Shown in pieces: positions 35,238-45,245 of a stretch of DNA of 64,000 nt; within the stretch, counting starts at the first letter, position 1; each line of letters begins with the position of its first letter. Origin of the DNA: Actinopolymorpha alba DSM 45243 (GTDB taxonomy: Bacteria; Actinomycetota; Actinomycetes; Propionibacteriales; Actinopolymorphaceae); assembly GCF_000373925.1 (NCBI RefSeq), contig NZ_KB892757.1:187291-251290 (forward strand), given 5' to 3'. The notes beneath the pieces are model-generated. The model had not been told where the DNA came from. It ran no database searches and worked only from the letters and a program-made list of their open reading frames with translations. The position numbers and the translations under genes are program-made.

Positions 35238-36167
35238 TCAGCGACCCGCGGGCACGATGCGTTTCAGCTCGGGAACGATGCCGGCGATGAGATCCAGGGA
35301 CTCCTCGTCCCACGGATAGGGCGTCTCGACGATCGCGTGATCGATACCCAACGCGGCGAGTTCGGCGAAGTGCTCGACGATTTCTGCCGGTGTATTCGTA
35401 CCCCCTCGGCCGTCACGCGAGGGCGAAACATGACTTGTGACGGTCTTCTCGATCTCGGCGTACGGTCGGCCAACATTCTCGCAGTGACGCGCGAGGACGT
35501 CGAGCTTGTGTTTGAGGACATCCGGACCGGTAGGAATATGGGCGGTCCCTGGCGGAGCATCGAAAAGGTTGCAGGCATCGGCGTACTCCGCCACCAGCCG
35601 CAGGGTCTTGCGTTCCCCCTGTCCGCCAATCAGGATCGGCGGGCGAGGATCCTGCAGAGTGTTGGGATTGTTGATCGGATTTTCCAGGAGGTAATGCTGA
35701 CCCTGGAACTGTGTGGTGTCGCCCGCCCACATCTGCCGTGCGATCCGTAGCGTCTCTTCGAGCCGCTCATAACGCTCAGCCGTCGGCGGAAATGGTATGC
35801 CGAGGCCTTTCGACTCGAAGTCGTTCCACGCCGCGCCGAGCCCGAGCCACGCGCGACCGCCGGAGAGTACGTCGAGGGTGGTGACGGTCTTGACGAGGAC
35901 GCCCGGATGCCGGTACGGCGTCGCCGTCACGAGCACGCCGAGCCGGATCCGTTCGGTCTGCCCCGCGACGTACGCCAGCGTGGTGTAGCACTCGAGCATG
36001 TCCGCCTCGGCCGGACCGTTGATCGAGATCTGGAACAGATGGTCCATCGTCCAGAGCGTGTGGAATCCCGCCTGGTCGGCGATCCTGGCGATCCTGGACA
36101 CCCGCGGTCCGAGCGTCCGTGATCCGTCGGGCCAGGAGAAGTTCGTCACCGCAATGCTGAGCCGCAT
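35238..36167 (-). CDS. LLM-class (luciferase-like) F420-dependent oxidoreductase
   Basis: 309-residue (alpha/beta)8 barrel. MRLSIAVTNFSWPDGSRTLG, HTLWTMDHLFQI, RIRLGVLVTATPYRHPGVLVK, GRAWLGLGAAW and PILIGGQGERKTLRLVAEYAD are all characteristic of actinobacterial F420-dependent members. Start at ATG 36167 with GAGAGG upstream, in place of a start four codons earlier. The substrate is unknown. Divergent from the TetR gene at 36352. Confidence 0.85.
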   Translation of the reverse strand: MRLSIAVTNFSWPDGSRTLGPRVSRIARIADQAGFHTLWTMDHLFQISINGPAEADMLECYTTLAYVAGQTERIRLGVLVTATPYRHPGVLVKTVTTLDVLSGGRAWLGLGAAWNDFESKGLGIPFPPTAERYERLEETLRIARQMWAGDTTQFQGQHYLLENPINNPNTLQDPRPPILIGGQGERKTLRLVAEYADACNLFDAPPGTAHIPTGPDVLKHKLDVLARHCENVGRPYAEIEKTVTSHVSPSRDGRGGTNTPAEIVEHFAELAALGIDHAIVETPYPWDEESLDLIAGIVPELKRIVPAGR

Positions 36168-36310
36168 ATGACCTCTCATTGAAATTAGCTGGCTAACGTT
36201 GTCCGCCTAACACTAGCCGGCTGTCGGGAGTTTTGGTAGCGCTTCAACTCCACCCGCGGGGCGGGCCCGCCGCCGCCCGTTCGCCCGGCCTGATGAAAAT
36301 TGCTGGTCAC

Positions 36311-36345
36311 GCAATATTGCCTGTCACGCACGTTTGGCCTAAGGT
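36311..36345 (+). promoter_or_regulatory. Promoter and palindrome of the TetR gene
   Basis: TTGCCT (36317-36322), 17 nt, TAAGGT (36340-36345), then GTG start 6 nt later (leaderless). The palindrome GCAATATTGC (36311-36320) overlaps the -35 box, and GTCACGCA occurs twice around it. Candidate autoregulatory site. Confidence 0.45.
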
Positions 36346-36351
36346 TCTGGT

Positions 36352-36975
36352 GTGGAAACGACGGAGACCTCCAGCATGGGCTTGCGGGAGCGGAAGAAAT
36401 GGGAGACTCGGCAGGCTCTGAGTTGGGCAGCGGTCCGGCTCGCAGTCGAGCGTGGCCTGAACAACGTCCTGGTCGAGGACATCGCCGCCGAGGTTGGCGT
36501 ATCACCACGTACCTTCAACAACTATTTCTCCAGCAAGGCCGAGGCGATCAGCGCGCGGCACCTGGATAGGGGGCGGCAGATCGCCGCGGCGCTACGGGCT
36601 CGACCAGCTGACGAGTCCTTGTGGGAGGCCATCACCCACGTCGCTGTCTCGCACGCGGGCCCGGATGACCAGCGTCCTGATCCCGAGTGGACCGCCGGCG
36701 TGCGGCTCATGACCAGCGAACCCTCCGTCCAAGGTGAGTTCATGAAGGCCAGCGCGGCAGCCGAGTCGGAGTTGGCTGTGGCCATCGCCGAGCGAATCGG
36801 CGCCGACGCTGAGCGGGACATGTATCCGGGACTCGTCGCCGCCGCCGTTGGCGCCGCCACCCAAGTCGCGATCCAGCACTGGCTACGGTCAGATCCACCC
36901 GTTCCGCTCACGCCACTGCTCCGTGACGCACTCGACCAGATCGCGGCGGGATTGCCTCAACCGCCCACCGGTTGA
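36352..36975 (+). CDS. TetR-family regulator
   Basis: 207-residue TetR protein. HTH: NNVLVEDIAAEVGVSPRTFN, then NYFSSKAEAISARH. The C-terminal half resembles the MftR-like group (TetR_C_17), with WEAITHVAV. GTG start. It precedes the FAD monooxygenase by 116 nt on the same strand and may control it, or the divergent LLM oxidoreductase. Confidence 0.8.
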   Translation: METTETSSMGLRERKKWETRQALSWAAVRLAVERGLNNVLVEDIAAEVGVSPRTFNNYFSSKAEAISARHLDRGRQIAAALRARPADESLWEAITHVAVSHAGPDDQRPDPEWTAGVRLMTSEPSVQGEFMKASAAAESELAVAIAERIGADAERDMYPGLVAAAVGAATQVAIQHWLRSDPPVPLTPLLRDALDQIAAGLPQPPTG

Positions 36976-37091
36976 CGACCGGCGTTATCTGGCGCATTCA
37001 CATTCCTGACACACACCTGGCCTGAGCCCATTTGTGGGTTCGCCTTGCCATGCCTTCTTCCTTGCCGTTCAGAATTGTGGAGGAGAATTCG

Positions 37092-38636
37092 ATGAAAGAC
37101 GTCGTCATCATCGGCGGAGGACCCAACGGCCTGCTGATGGCCTGCGAGCTCTCTTTGGCTGGCGCGCGCGCCGTTGTCCTCGAACAGCTACCTGAGCCCG
37201 CCACCCGGCCGAAAGCGAATGGGCTGGTCGGCCGGGTGGTCTAAGCACTGGACTATCGAGGTTTCCACGAACGCTTCAGCGGTCAGAAGAGGCCTCCCGC
37301 ACCGGTCCCCCACTTTCCCTTCGGTGCTCTCACTCTCGACATGTCGGGCCTGGAAACGCATTCGCTGTACGCGTTACCCATTCCGCAATGCCGGATGGAG
37401 GAGATACTCGAACAACGAGCCCACGAACTCGGAGTGGATATCCGGCGTGGGCACGAGATGGTTGCGCTCCGCCAGGACGCCGATGCCGTGATCGTCGACG
37501 TCGCCTCGCCGGCTGGAAGCTACCAGTTGACCAGCAGGTTCCTTGTCGGCGCCGACGGTGGCTCGAGTGCGGTCCGCAAGCTGTCCGGCATCGGGTTCCC
37601 CGGCATCACGGACGACAGCTTCGTCGGCCGGACTGGGCAGGTTGCCATTCCGCCCCCGGTGAGTGATCCCGAGACCGGCGAACTTGACGTTCCCGGCCTG
37701 GGGCGACTGCGGCCGGCGAGCTTCACCCGGACAGAGAACGGCCTCTTCGCGTATGGCATGTTCCAGCCCGGTGTCTATCGGGTCGCTGTCTTCGAATGGG
37801 ACCAGCCGAAACTCGACGACAGTGATTCGATCACGATCGATGAACTCCGGGAGGCGGTACGCCGGGTGCTTGGGAGTGATATTCCGATTGCCGAACTCCC
37901 GGCTGGCATTCCGGTGGTCATGAGCCGCTCGACCAGCAGTAACTCCAGGCAGGCTGACCGTTATCGGGCTGGTCGCGTCTTCCTCGTGGGCGACGCCGCG
38001 CATGTTCATTCCGGCGTCGGTGGCCCAGGACTGAACCTGGGAATGCAAGACGTGATGAACCTGGCGTGGAAGCTCGCCGCCGAACTCGCGGGACATGCGC
38101 CAGAAGGCCTCCTCGATACGTACGAAATCGAACGTCGTCCGGTGGGCGAGCGGGTCATCATGCATACCCGGGCGCAAACCGCACTGCTGTCGCCGGGCGC
38201 GTACATCACCGCGTTACGGCAGCTCCTAGGTGAGCTCCTGCACGAGAAGAACAACGTTCAACACCTCTCAGACCTCCTGTCGGGCGCGGACGTTCACTAC
38301 GACATGCGCACCGAAGGCGAGGCGCATCCGCTCACGGGGCGCTGGATGCCCGATCTGGCGCTGGAGAGCGAGGGTGGACCCACCAGGATCGCCGAACTGA
38401 TGCGTTCGGCGCGGCCATTGCTTCTGGATCTGGCTAATCGCGCCGACCTGAGGAAGGTTGTGGCCGACTGGACAGACCGGGTGGACGTAGTGGCCGCTGA
38501 CAGCGTCGAGCAGCTCGCTGACGTCGTGTTGATCCGCCCCGATGGTTATGTCGCGTGGGCTGCCGGGCCGGAGACCTCCGACGCGACCGACGGGCTCCGG
38601 CACGCGTTGACAACGTGGTTCGGCCCGCCTGTCTGA
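37092..38636 (+). pseudogene. FAD-dependent aromatic monooxygenase with one in-frame stop
   Basis: A 514-codon frame, intact but for TAA at 37242-37244. Before it: VVIIGGGPNGLLMACELSLAG (FAD GxGxxG). After it, same frame: ALDYRGFHERFSG, FLVGADGGSSAVRK (DG motif), GRVFLVGDAAHVHSG (GD motif), GGPGLNLGMQDVMNLAWKL, and a thioredoxin-like C-terminus. This is the PgaE/Rdc-type of tailoring or tetracycline-type hydroxylases. CAA to TAA (Gln to stop) is the simplest explanation. ATG with AGGAG upstream. Read-through or sequencing error are alternatives. Confidence 0.75.
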
Positions 38637-38653
38637 GGGTTAAAGTGGGCGCG

Positions 38654-39430
38654 ATGAGGCTGGTCAAAGATGCGATCTACGCTCTCTACACGCGGAGGCT
38701 GCTCAGGCAGCTACGCGGCGCGCCGATTCCGCGACACGTCGCCATGGTCATGGACGGCAACCGGCGTTGGGCCCGCCAGATGGGCTTCGACAATGTCAGC
38801 ATCGGGCATAGGTACGGCGCCGAGCACATCGAGGAGGTGCTCGCGTGGTGTTCGACTGTCGGCATCCGCCAGGTGACGATCTTCGCGGCCTCCACGGACA
38901 ACCTCAGGAAACGCGCCTCACCGGAGATCGCGTTCCTCATGGAGGTGATCGAACGTGCGGTCACCGAACGCCTGGCTCATCCCTCAGGAGACTGGCGAAT
39001 CCAGATCGCTGGCCGCCTCGATCTCCTTCCCGACTCCACCGCACACGCGCTCAAGCTGGCCCAGGATTCCACCCGCGACAACGACACTGACCAGCTGCTC
39101 ACGATCGCGATCGGGTACGACGGGCGGGAGGAGATCGTGGCGGCAGTGCGTTCGTTACTCGACCAGGAAGCCCGAGCGGGCGTGGCGATCGAGCAACTGG
39201 CAGAGGCGCTCAGCCCCGAGCAGATTGGCCGGCACCTCTACACCGGGGACCAGCCCGATCCTGACCTCGTCATTCGTACCAGCGGCGAAGTCCGGATGTC
39301 GGGATTCCTGCTCTGGCAGGCGGCGTTCTCCGAACTCCACTTCTGCGACGTCTACTGGCCGGGCTTCCGATACCTCGACTTCCTGCGGGCGCTGCGTTCC
39401 TACGCCGACCGGCAGCGGGCCAGACAGTAG
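38654..39430 (+). CDS. Short-chain cis-prenyltransferase (isoprenyl transferase)
   Basis: 258-residue undecaprenyl-diphosphate-synthase-family enzyme. VAMVMDGNRRWARQMG holds the catalytic Asp; FAASTDNLRK and the diphosphate-binding RTSGEVRMSGFLLWQ are intact. The N-terminus MRLVKDAIYALYTRRLLRQL resembles mycobacterial Z-FPP synthase (Rv1086) more than decaprenyl synthase. It condenses isopentenyl diphosphate with an allylic diphosphate at the membrane. Lies 18 nt after the monooxygenase; an in-frame GTG 9 nt upstream is an alternative start. Confidence 0.85.
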   Translation: MRLVKDAIYALYTRRLLRQLRGAPIPRHVAMVMDGNRRWARQMGFDNVSIGHRYGAEHIEEVLAWCSTVGIRQVTIFAASTDNLRKRASPEIAFLMEVIERAVTERLAHPSGDWRIQIAGRLDLLPDSTAHALKLAQDSTRDNDTDQLLTIAIGYDGREEIVAAVRSLLDQEARAGVAIEQLAEALSPEQIGRHLYTGDQPDPDLVIRTSGEVRMSGFLLWQAAFSELHFCDVYWPGFRYLDFLRALRSYADRQRARQ

Positions 39431-39452
39431 GAACGCAATGCCCGCAGGAGGT

Positions 39453-40223
39453 TTACGCGTCCCTCCCGCTCAGCAGCAGCGCGCCGGCGCCCAGCCCCAC
39501 CAGGAGGTACGCCACGGTCACCGCCAGCGCGGTCGATGGCGACAGGACTCCCTGAGCGGACGGGTAGTCCGCGATTTGTCCGGCAAGGTTGGGCAGGAGA
39601 ACCGAACCCACCCGGTCGTTCCACGGTGCGGGCAGGAAACGCACGAGGAGCGGAACCACGAACAGCAACCCGCAGACAGCCGCGATCGCACCAGCGGTTG
39701 ACCGCAGGATGGTGCCCACACCAAGCCCGACAAGGGCGATCACCATCACCGACAGGCCGGAGGTCAGCAGCATCGGGATCTCGTCCGCCGCCGGCGTCGT
39801 GTAGCCCGGCGGGATGGGCCGGTCACCGACGATCCCGCGGCAGATCACGAACGTCGCGAACACCATGCCGAGCCCGACGATCAGTGCGGCCACTCCGACC
39901 ACGATCGCCTTGCCTGCCAGCAGGCCGGCTCGCCTCGGCACGCTCACGAGGCTGCTACGGATCAGGCCGGTGGCGTACTCCGACGTGATCGCGAGGGCTC
40001 CGAGCACCGCGAGGCACAGCTGGACGAGGGGCAGGATCATCTGCTCGGTGGGCGGGCCCTGGAACCTGACGCGGCGTTCGGGCGTGAGGCTGTCCCACCC
40101 CTGCACGCCCTGCCACGTCACCAGGGCGCCGAGGAGCACGGCCGCCGCGACCAGCGCGAAAACGTAGTACGTCGACCGGACCGCGCGGAGCTTCGTCCAC
40201 TCCGACGAGAGCACGCCGAGCAT
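39453..40223 (-). CDS. ABC-2-type transporter permease
   Basis: 256-residue permease with six hydrophobic segments. LSSEWTKLRAVRSTYYVF is the characteristic N-terminal amphipathic part of actinobacterial ABC-2 exporters. Followed by ITSEYATGLIRSSLVSVPRR and VGLGVGTILRSTAGAIA. Last gene of a three-gene operon: its ATG overlaps the stop of the sister permease (TAATG). Forms the membrane part with its paralogue. Confidence 0.85.
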   Translation of the reverse strand: MLGVLSSEWTKLRAVRSTYYVFALVAAAVLLGALVTWQGVQGWDSLTPERRVRFQGPPTEQMILPLVQLCLAVLGALAITSEYATGLIRSSLVSVPRRAGLLAGKAIVVGVAALIVGLGMVFATFVICRGIVGDRPIPPGYTTPAADEIPMLLTSGLSVMVIALVGLGVGTILRSTAGAIAAVCGLLFVVPLLVRFLPAPWNDRVGSVLLPNLAGQIADYPSAQGVLSPSTALAVTVAYLLVGLGAGALLLSGRDA

Positions 40224-41005
40224 TACACGTCCTTCCGGCTCAGCCGGATCGCGCCGGCTCCGAGGGCGAGGACGACGTAGCCGAGCATGACGCTTAGCGC
40301 TCCGAGCGGGGACAGCTCGGCGCCGTAGACGGAGTTGTCGTTGCCGGTGCCCGCGAGCTGGCCCGCGAGGGAGCCGAGCATCAACGATCCGATCCGGGCG
40401 TTCCACGGCGCGGGGAGGTTGACCGCGATCATCGGCACGACGTACCACAGGGCCACCACGGTGGCGATCGCCCCGGCGGCGGACCGCATGAGCGTGCCCA
40501 GTCCGAGTCCCACCAGCGCGAACACCGTCACCACCAGACTCATCGCGAGCAGCAGCGGGAGTTCCTCGGAAAACGTCGTTGACCACTGCCCCCGGATGGG
40601 CCGCCCGTCGATGATCAGTCGGCCGACCAGCGACGTGGCGCACACTGCCACCAGCCCGATGAGGAACGCGACCACGGTGACGACGCAGGCCTTGGCGAAC
40701 AGCACCGAACGCCGTTTCGGCACCACGGTGAGCGTCGTCCGGATCAGGCCGCTGGAGTACTCCGACGTCACGGCGAGGACACCGAGCACCGCCAGGCACA
40801 TCGAGGTGAGCTCCACGGTGATGGCTGGCAGCGGAGCAAGACCGAACTCCCCACGCCGCTCCGCGGACAGGCCGTCCCAGGTGACTACCGCGTACCACGC
40901 GAGCAGGCAGGCAAGGCCCACGCACCCGGCGACGATCGCCAGAATCCAGCCGGTCGACCGGACCGTTTTGAGCTTCCACCACTCGGCGGCGAGGACGTCG
41001 ATCAC
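40223..41005 (-). CDS. ABC-2-type transporter permease
   Basis: 260-residue permease, paralogous to the following one throughout (LAAEWWKLKTVRSTGWILAI; VTSEYSSGLIRTTLTVVPKR; GLGTLMRSAAGAIA; LPAPWNARIGS). The two derive from tandem duplication and probably form a heterodimer. GTG overlaps the ATPase stop (GTGA). Confidence 0.85.
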   Translation of the reverse strand: MIDVLAAEWWKLKTVRSTGWILAIVAGCVGLACLLAWYAVVTWDGLSAERRGEFGLAPLPAITVELTSMCLAVLGVLAVTSEYSSGLIRTTLTVVPKRRSVLFAKACVVTVVAFLIGLVAVCATSLVGRLIIDGRPIRGQWSTTFSEELPLLLAMSLVVTVFALVGLGLGTLMRSAAGAIATVVALWYVVPMIAVNLPAPWNARIGSLMLGSLAGQLAGTGNDNSVYGAELSPLGALSVMLGYVVLALGAGAIRLSRKDV

Positions 41006-41919
41006 CGGCTCACCCCCGGCATCGTCGCGGCGTACTCCACGCTGTCAGCGGTGAGTTCCATGTACGCCTCCTCCAGCGAGGCGCTTCGCGGGGTCACCTC
41101 GTGGACCGGGATGCCACGGGCCGCGGCAAGGTCTCCGATCGCAGCCACCTCCAGCCCACTGACCGACAGACCCCCGCTGGGATCGGCGGCCACGGTCGCA
41201 CCGGCGGATTCGAGTACGCCGGTCAGCTCCTCCGCTCGCGGCGACCGCACCAGTACGCCCCTGCGGAAGCGGTCAGCCAGCTCCTGCACCGACGTGTCGG
41301 CGATCAGCCGCCCGCGCCCGATGATCACGAGCCGGTCGGCGGTCAACTCCATCTCGCTCATGAGATGGCTCGAGATGAGGACGGTCCGCCCCTCGGCGGC
41401 GAGCGAGCGCATCAACTCCCGGATCCACCGGACGCCGTCCGGGTCCAGCCCGTTGACTGGTTCGTCGAAGAGCAGTACGCCGGGATCGCCGAGCAGGGCC
41501 GCGGCGATGCCGAGGCGCTGCTTCATCCCGAGGGAGAATCCGCCGACCCGCTTGCGGGCCACGCCGGCAAGTCCCACCTGCTCGAGGACGGTGGTCACGC
41601 GGCTGGCTCCGATGCGGTTGGTACGTGCCAGGCAGCGCAGGTGGTTGAGCGCGGTACGCCCGCCGTGGACGGCGTTCGCGTCCAGCAGTGCACCCACGTC
41701 GCACATCGGCCGCCTCAGCTCGACGTACCGGCGGCTGTCGACGAGCGCTTCGCCCGAGGTGGGAGCGGCCAAGCCGAGGAGGACCCGCATGGTGGTCGAC
41801 TTGCCGGCGCCGTTCGGGCCGAGGAAGCCCGTCACGCTGCCCGGCTTCACGGTGAACGTCAGGCCGTCAACGGCGGGGGTCGTCCCGTAGGTTTTGGTGA
41901 GTTCTCGTACTTCGATCAT
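41002..41919 (-). CDS. ABC transporter ATPase
   Basis: 305-residue ATPase of the drug-exporter/bacitracin type. Walker A GFLGPNGAGKSTTMRVL, Q-loop area DVGALLDANAVHGGRTALNHL, signature FSLGMKQRLGIA, Walker B VLLFDEPVNGLDPDG, switch His in ISSHLMSEM. A 100-residue C-terminal extension follows. First gene of the exporter operon, divergent from the two-component genes. ATG with AAAGGAG 11 nt upstream. Confidence 0.9.
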   Translation of the reverse strand: MIEVRELTKTYGTTPAVDGLTFTVKPGSVTGFLGPNGAGKSTTMRVLLGLAAPTSGEALVDSRRYVELRRPMCDVGALLDANAVHGGRTALNHLRCLARTNRIGASRVTTVLEQVGLAGVARKRVGGFSLGMKQRLGIAAALLGDPGVLLFDEPVNGLDPDGVRWIRELMRSLAAEGRTVLISSHLMSEMELTADRLVIIGRGRLIADTSVQELADRFRRGVLVRSPRAEELTGVLESAGATVAADPSGGLSVSGLEVAAIGDLAAARGIPVHEVTPRSASLEEAYMELTADSVEYAATMPGVSR

Positions 41920-42154
41920 GCTGAGGGCACTCCTTTCGTCAGTCCCTGTGCCAATCGATGTCGTTGGCGACGTGGTTGGCGATCTGGGAAGAAACCCTTC
42001 CGCACAAGGGATTCCCCGCACATCCAGCTGATGTCGGAACTCCACCCTCGACCGCTGGGTGGATGCGGGCGATTGGTGCGGTGCACACTCAGACCTCAGG
42101 ATGACCTTCTCTGGTAGGAGGCGACTCGGAGGGCCGGTCAGGTACGGTCACGAA

Positions 42155-43474
42155 GTGCACGACCGCGCCACCACGAACTCCTCCCAGGCCCCTGGCAGTC
42201 ATCCCCGGGTCTTGGCTCGTCGGCTGAGTCGCGGGCGGTTGATCGCACTCGACGCCCTGGCCGCGGTCGCCTACACCCTGGTGGTTCTCAACATCGTGCT
42301 GCTGCAGGCCCAGTCCCGTGACGGGTCTCTGGGTTGGCAGGCGTACCTCCTCGTCGCCGCGACCGGCCTCCCCCTTGCCGTACGCCGCGTCTGGCCGATG
42401 CCCGTCCTCGGTGTCGTACTGGTCTTTTCGGTGTTGTCGGTCCTTGTCGGCGTGAGCCGCGACCCGCTGATCGCCGCGGCGTTCGCGACGTACATCGCGG
42501 CCCTCAGCCGGGACACAGTCTCCTGGGTACCCACGCGCGCGATCGGCGTGATCAGCGCGCTCGTCATCCTCGGCATCGCGGCCGCCGGACCGGTTGATCA
42601 GTGGGACGGCGCGACCGGGCTTCTCGTCCTTGGTGCCGCCATCCTGGGTGGGGCCTGGACGCTGGGTCGGGTAGTGCGGGCGCAGCGTGACGATGCGGCG
42701 CGCGCCGCTGCCCAACAGGCCGCCCAGGCGGTGACGGACGAACGCCTGCGCATCGCCCGGGAGTTGCACGACATCGTGGCGCACAGCATGAGCCTGGTGG
42801 CGGTGAAGGCTGGTGTCCTGCACCACGTACTCAACGCCTCCGCCGACGCTCCCGGATCGGCGGCCGGCACCCCTGTCAACCCAGGCTTGGCAACGGCGCA
42901 ACCTCTGCTTGACGCCGAGCTTCGAGCTGGCCTCCATGAGATCGAACACACCAGCCGCGGCGCGCTGGCGGAGATGCGCCACCTGCTTGGCGTACTCCGT
43001 TCTGGTACGAACGACAACCAGGCACCGGCGGAGCTGGCCCCGACACCCGGACTTGCCGAGCTGCCCAGCCTCACCGCAGGCGCCACCGCCGCCGGAGTCA
43101 AGGTGGACCTCGACGTCCGGGTGAGCGACGCGTTGCCCGAAGGGATGGAGCTGTCGATCTACCGGATCGTGCAGGAAGCCCTGACCAACGTGGTCAGGCA
43201 CTCGGCCCCCGCCCGCTGCCGCGTCGTTGTTCAGGCAGACGGGCACCAGGTCCAGGTGGAGGTGACCGACGACGGGCCGGGCGTACGACTCCTGCCCGAC
43301 GCCGGTCCCTTCCCCGGCCACGGACTGATCGGCATGCGAGAACGCGTCGCGGTGTACGGCGGCACCTTCGTCGCCGGGCCCAGCCCCGAGGGCGGATTCG
43401 CGGTGTCCGCACGGCTTCCCTACGCTCCCGGGACCACTGTCGCGACACCGGCCAGCCTGGAGCGGCGCGCATGA
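42155..43474 (+). CDS. NarL-type sensor histidine kinase
   Basis: About 439 residues. Four or five transmembrane segments between residues 30 and 165 and no large extracytoplasmic domain, as in intramembrane sensors. HisKA_3 motif DERLRIARELHDIVAHSMSL with the phospho-accepting His, then HATPase with LSIYRIVQEALTNVVRHS and VTDDGPGVR...GHGLIGMRERV. GTG start 7 nt after a TACGGT box; an ATG at 42101 is less likely. Partner of the adjacent response regulator; probably controls the divergent exporter. Confidence 0.85.
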   Translation: MHDRATTNSSQAPGSHPRVLARRLSRGRLIALDALAAVAYTLVVLNIVLLQAQSRDGSLGWQAYLLVAATGLPLAVRRVWPMPVLGVVLVFSVLSVLVGVSRDPLIAAAFATYIAALSRDTVSWVPTRAIGVISALVILGIAAAGPVDQWDGATGLLVLGAAILGGAWTLGRVVRAQRDDAARAAAQQAAQAVTDERLRIARELHDIVAHSMSLVAVKAGVLHHVLNASADAPGSAAGTPVNPGLATAQPLLDAELRAGLHEIEHTSRGALAEMRHLLGVLRSGTNDNQAPAELAPTPGLAELPSLTAGATAAGVKVDLDVRVSDALPEGMELSIYRIVQEALTNVVRHSAPARCRVVVQADGHQVQVEVTDDGPGVRLLPDAGPFPGHGLIGMRERVAVYGGTFVAGPSPEGGFAVSARLPYAPGTTVATPASLERRA

Positions 43475-43493
43475 GTGAGCGAAGAGGATGCGT

Positions 43494-44186
43494 ATGAGTG
43501 AGCCGATCCGCGTCCTCGTGGCCGACGACCAGGCCCTGTTGCGCGGCAGCTTCCGGCTTCTCATCGACACCGCCCCCGGTCTTGCCACCGTCGGGGAGGC
43601 GAGCACCGGCGTGGAAGCCGTCGCACTCGCTCGCCGCCATTGCCCGCAGGTGGTGCTGATGGACGTTCGCATGCCGGAGATGGACGGTATCGAGGCGACC
43701 CGACGTATCTGTGGTGCGGCGGACCTGGCCGGGGTACGCGTGCTCATCCTCACGACGTTCGACCTGGACGAGTACGTCTACGCGGCGCTGCGGGCGGGTG
43801 CGAGTGGCTTCCTACTCAAGGACACCCCGCCCGGCGACCTTCTGACGGCGATCCGGGTGGTCGCGTCCGGTGAGGCCCTGCTCGGGCCGACGGTCACCCG
43901 CCGGCTGATCGAGGAGTTCGTCCGAAGCGTGGATCAGGCCTCGCCATATCGTCCTGGTCCCGCGCCCGAGCTTTCCGGTCTGACCGGTCGCGAGCGCGAG
44001 GTGCTGATGCTGATCGCCCGTGGCCGTTCCAATGCCGAGATCGCCGAGCACCTGCATCTGAGCCTGGCCACCGTCAAGACGCACGTCGGCCACCTGCTCG
44101 CCAAGCTCAACGCCCGCGACCGCGCGCAACTCGTCATCGCCGCCTACGAGGGTGGCCTGGTCTCGGCCGCGAAGCGCAACACCTGA
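43494..44186 (+). CDS. NarL/LuxR-family response regulator
   Basis: 230-residue regulator. Receiver: VLVADDQALLRGSFRLLI, phospho-acceptor Asp in VVLMDVRMPEMDG, Thr in LTTFDLDEYV, Lys in GFLLKDTPP. Output domain: LTGREREVLMLIARGRSNAE, then IAEHLHLSLATVKTHVGHLL. ATG 43494 has GAAGAGGA upstream and is preferred to 43488. It follows the kinase by 19 nt in the same operon. Confidence 0.9.
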   Translation: MSEPIRVLVADDQALLRGSFRLLIDTAPGLATVGEASTGVEAVALARRHCPQVVLMDVRMPEMDGIEATRRICGAADLAGVRVLILTTFDLDEYVYAALRAGASGFLLKDTPPGDLLTAIRVVASGEALLGPTVTRRLIEEFVRSVDQASPYRPGPAPELSGLTGREREVLMLIARGRSNAEIAEHLHLSLATVKTHVGHLLAKLNARDRAQLVIAAYEGGLVSAAKRNT

Positions 44187-44225
44187 ACGAAACTCGAGCA
44201 CATCTGGGTACGCGGATCCGGCAGG

Positions 44226-45116
44226 TCACGCCATTCGTTCTGGCTGCTTGAGTACCTCTACCAGAGCGGAGATGCTGTGCTCGCCATGGCCGGCCGCGAC
44301 CGCCCGCCTCAGTAACTCGTGCAGAGGTGCCTGCCAGGCCACGTCGATATTGGCTTCCTGCCCGAGCTCCTCGTCGTAGGTGATTCCCGCAACGAAGAGA
44401 TTGACGCTGGACATGGGCTTGGAGTAATCGCCGCTGTCGATCTCCTGCGCGAAGATCGGCAGCACGGAGTTGATCATCTCCAGCCACTTCGCGGTGAACG
44501 GCACCAGTGTGCTCGCCGCGAGCCCGCGTGCCTGGACGGCGGCGGCCCCCTGGAAGAATCCGACGAGGGCGGGGAGCAAGGTGCCGCCGACGGCCATCTC
44601 GTAGAGCGCGGCCAAGTCCGCATCGTCGCCGAGATGGACTGTGTCACCGCCCAGCACCTTCAGCGTCGACTCGAACTCGTCAAAGACCGTCCTGTCGCCG
44701 CCGTAGTACAGCAGGGTGTCCGGCGCCCCGACGGCGGAGGGCACGTTCTTGATCGCCCCGTCAAGGAATCTCGCGCCGTAGCCGACAGCCCAGGCGGCCA
44801 TCTGACGAGCCCCGGCGGGTGAGCCGCTGTTCAGGGTGACCAGAGCGCGTCCTCCGAGTGCCGCGGTGGCTGGCTCGAGGGCCTCACGTGTGTCGTCGTA
44901 CGTGGTCAGGCAGGCGATGACCAGCGGACTGGCCGCCACCGCGTCCTCGACGGACGCCGCGTGCTCGGCGCCCATCGCGACGAGGGGCGCGGCCTTGGTG
45001 GTGGTTCTGTTCCACACGGTGGTGCGGTGTCCGGCCTTGATGAAGGCTTCGGCCAGCGCCGTACCCATCGAGCCAAGTCCAATGACCGTCACCGGCGTCA
45101 AGCGGTCCTCAGGCAT
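44226..45116 (-). CDS. NAD(P)-dependent oxidoreductase, imine-reductase-like
   Basis: 296-residue paralogue of the protein at 28212. VTVIGLGSMGTALAEAFIKAG, WNRTTTKAAPLV, ARFLDGAIKNVPSAVGAPDT and a C-terminal helical domain. ATG 45116; the long upstream frame crosses the divergent promoter and is not used. Divergent from an HxlR regulator, a common arrangement for electrophile- or aldehyde-responsive oxidoreductases. Confidence 0.8.
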   Translation of the reverse strand: MPEDRLTPVTVIGLGSMGTALAEAFIKAGHRTTVWNRTTTKAAPLVAMGAEHAASVEDAVAASPLVIACLTTYDDTREALEPATAALGGRALVTLNSGSPAGARQMAAWAVGYGARFLDGAIKNVPSAVGAPDTLLYYGGDRTVFDEFESTLKVLGGDTVHLGDDADLAALYEMAVGGTLLPALVGFFQGAAAVQARGLAASTLVPFTAKWLEMINSVLPIFAQEIDSGDYSKPMSSVNLFVAGITYDEELGQEANIDVAWQAPLHELLRRAVAAGHGEHSISALVEVLKQPERMA

Positions 45117-45245
45117 GTGTGTACTCCAGTCACAGAGAGCGGGTGATCGTGGGCGCGTCGCCGTCGATCCGTGGTCCGCGGCGCGGCGTGGGATCCATGC
45201 TGGAGTTACACAGGCATTCTCACAAGTACCGACAATTTTGCCGGG

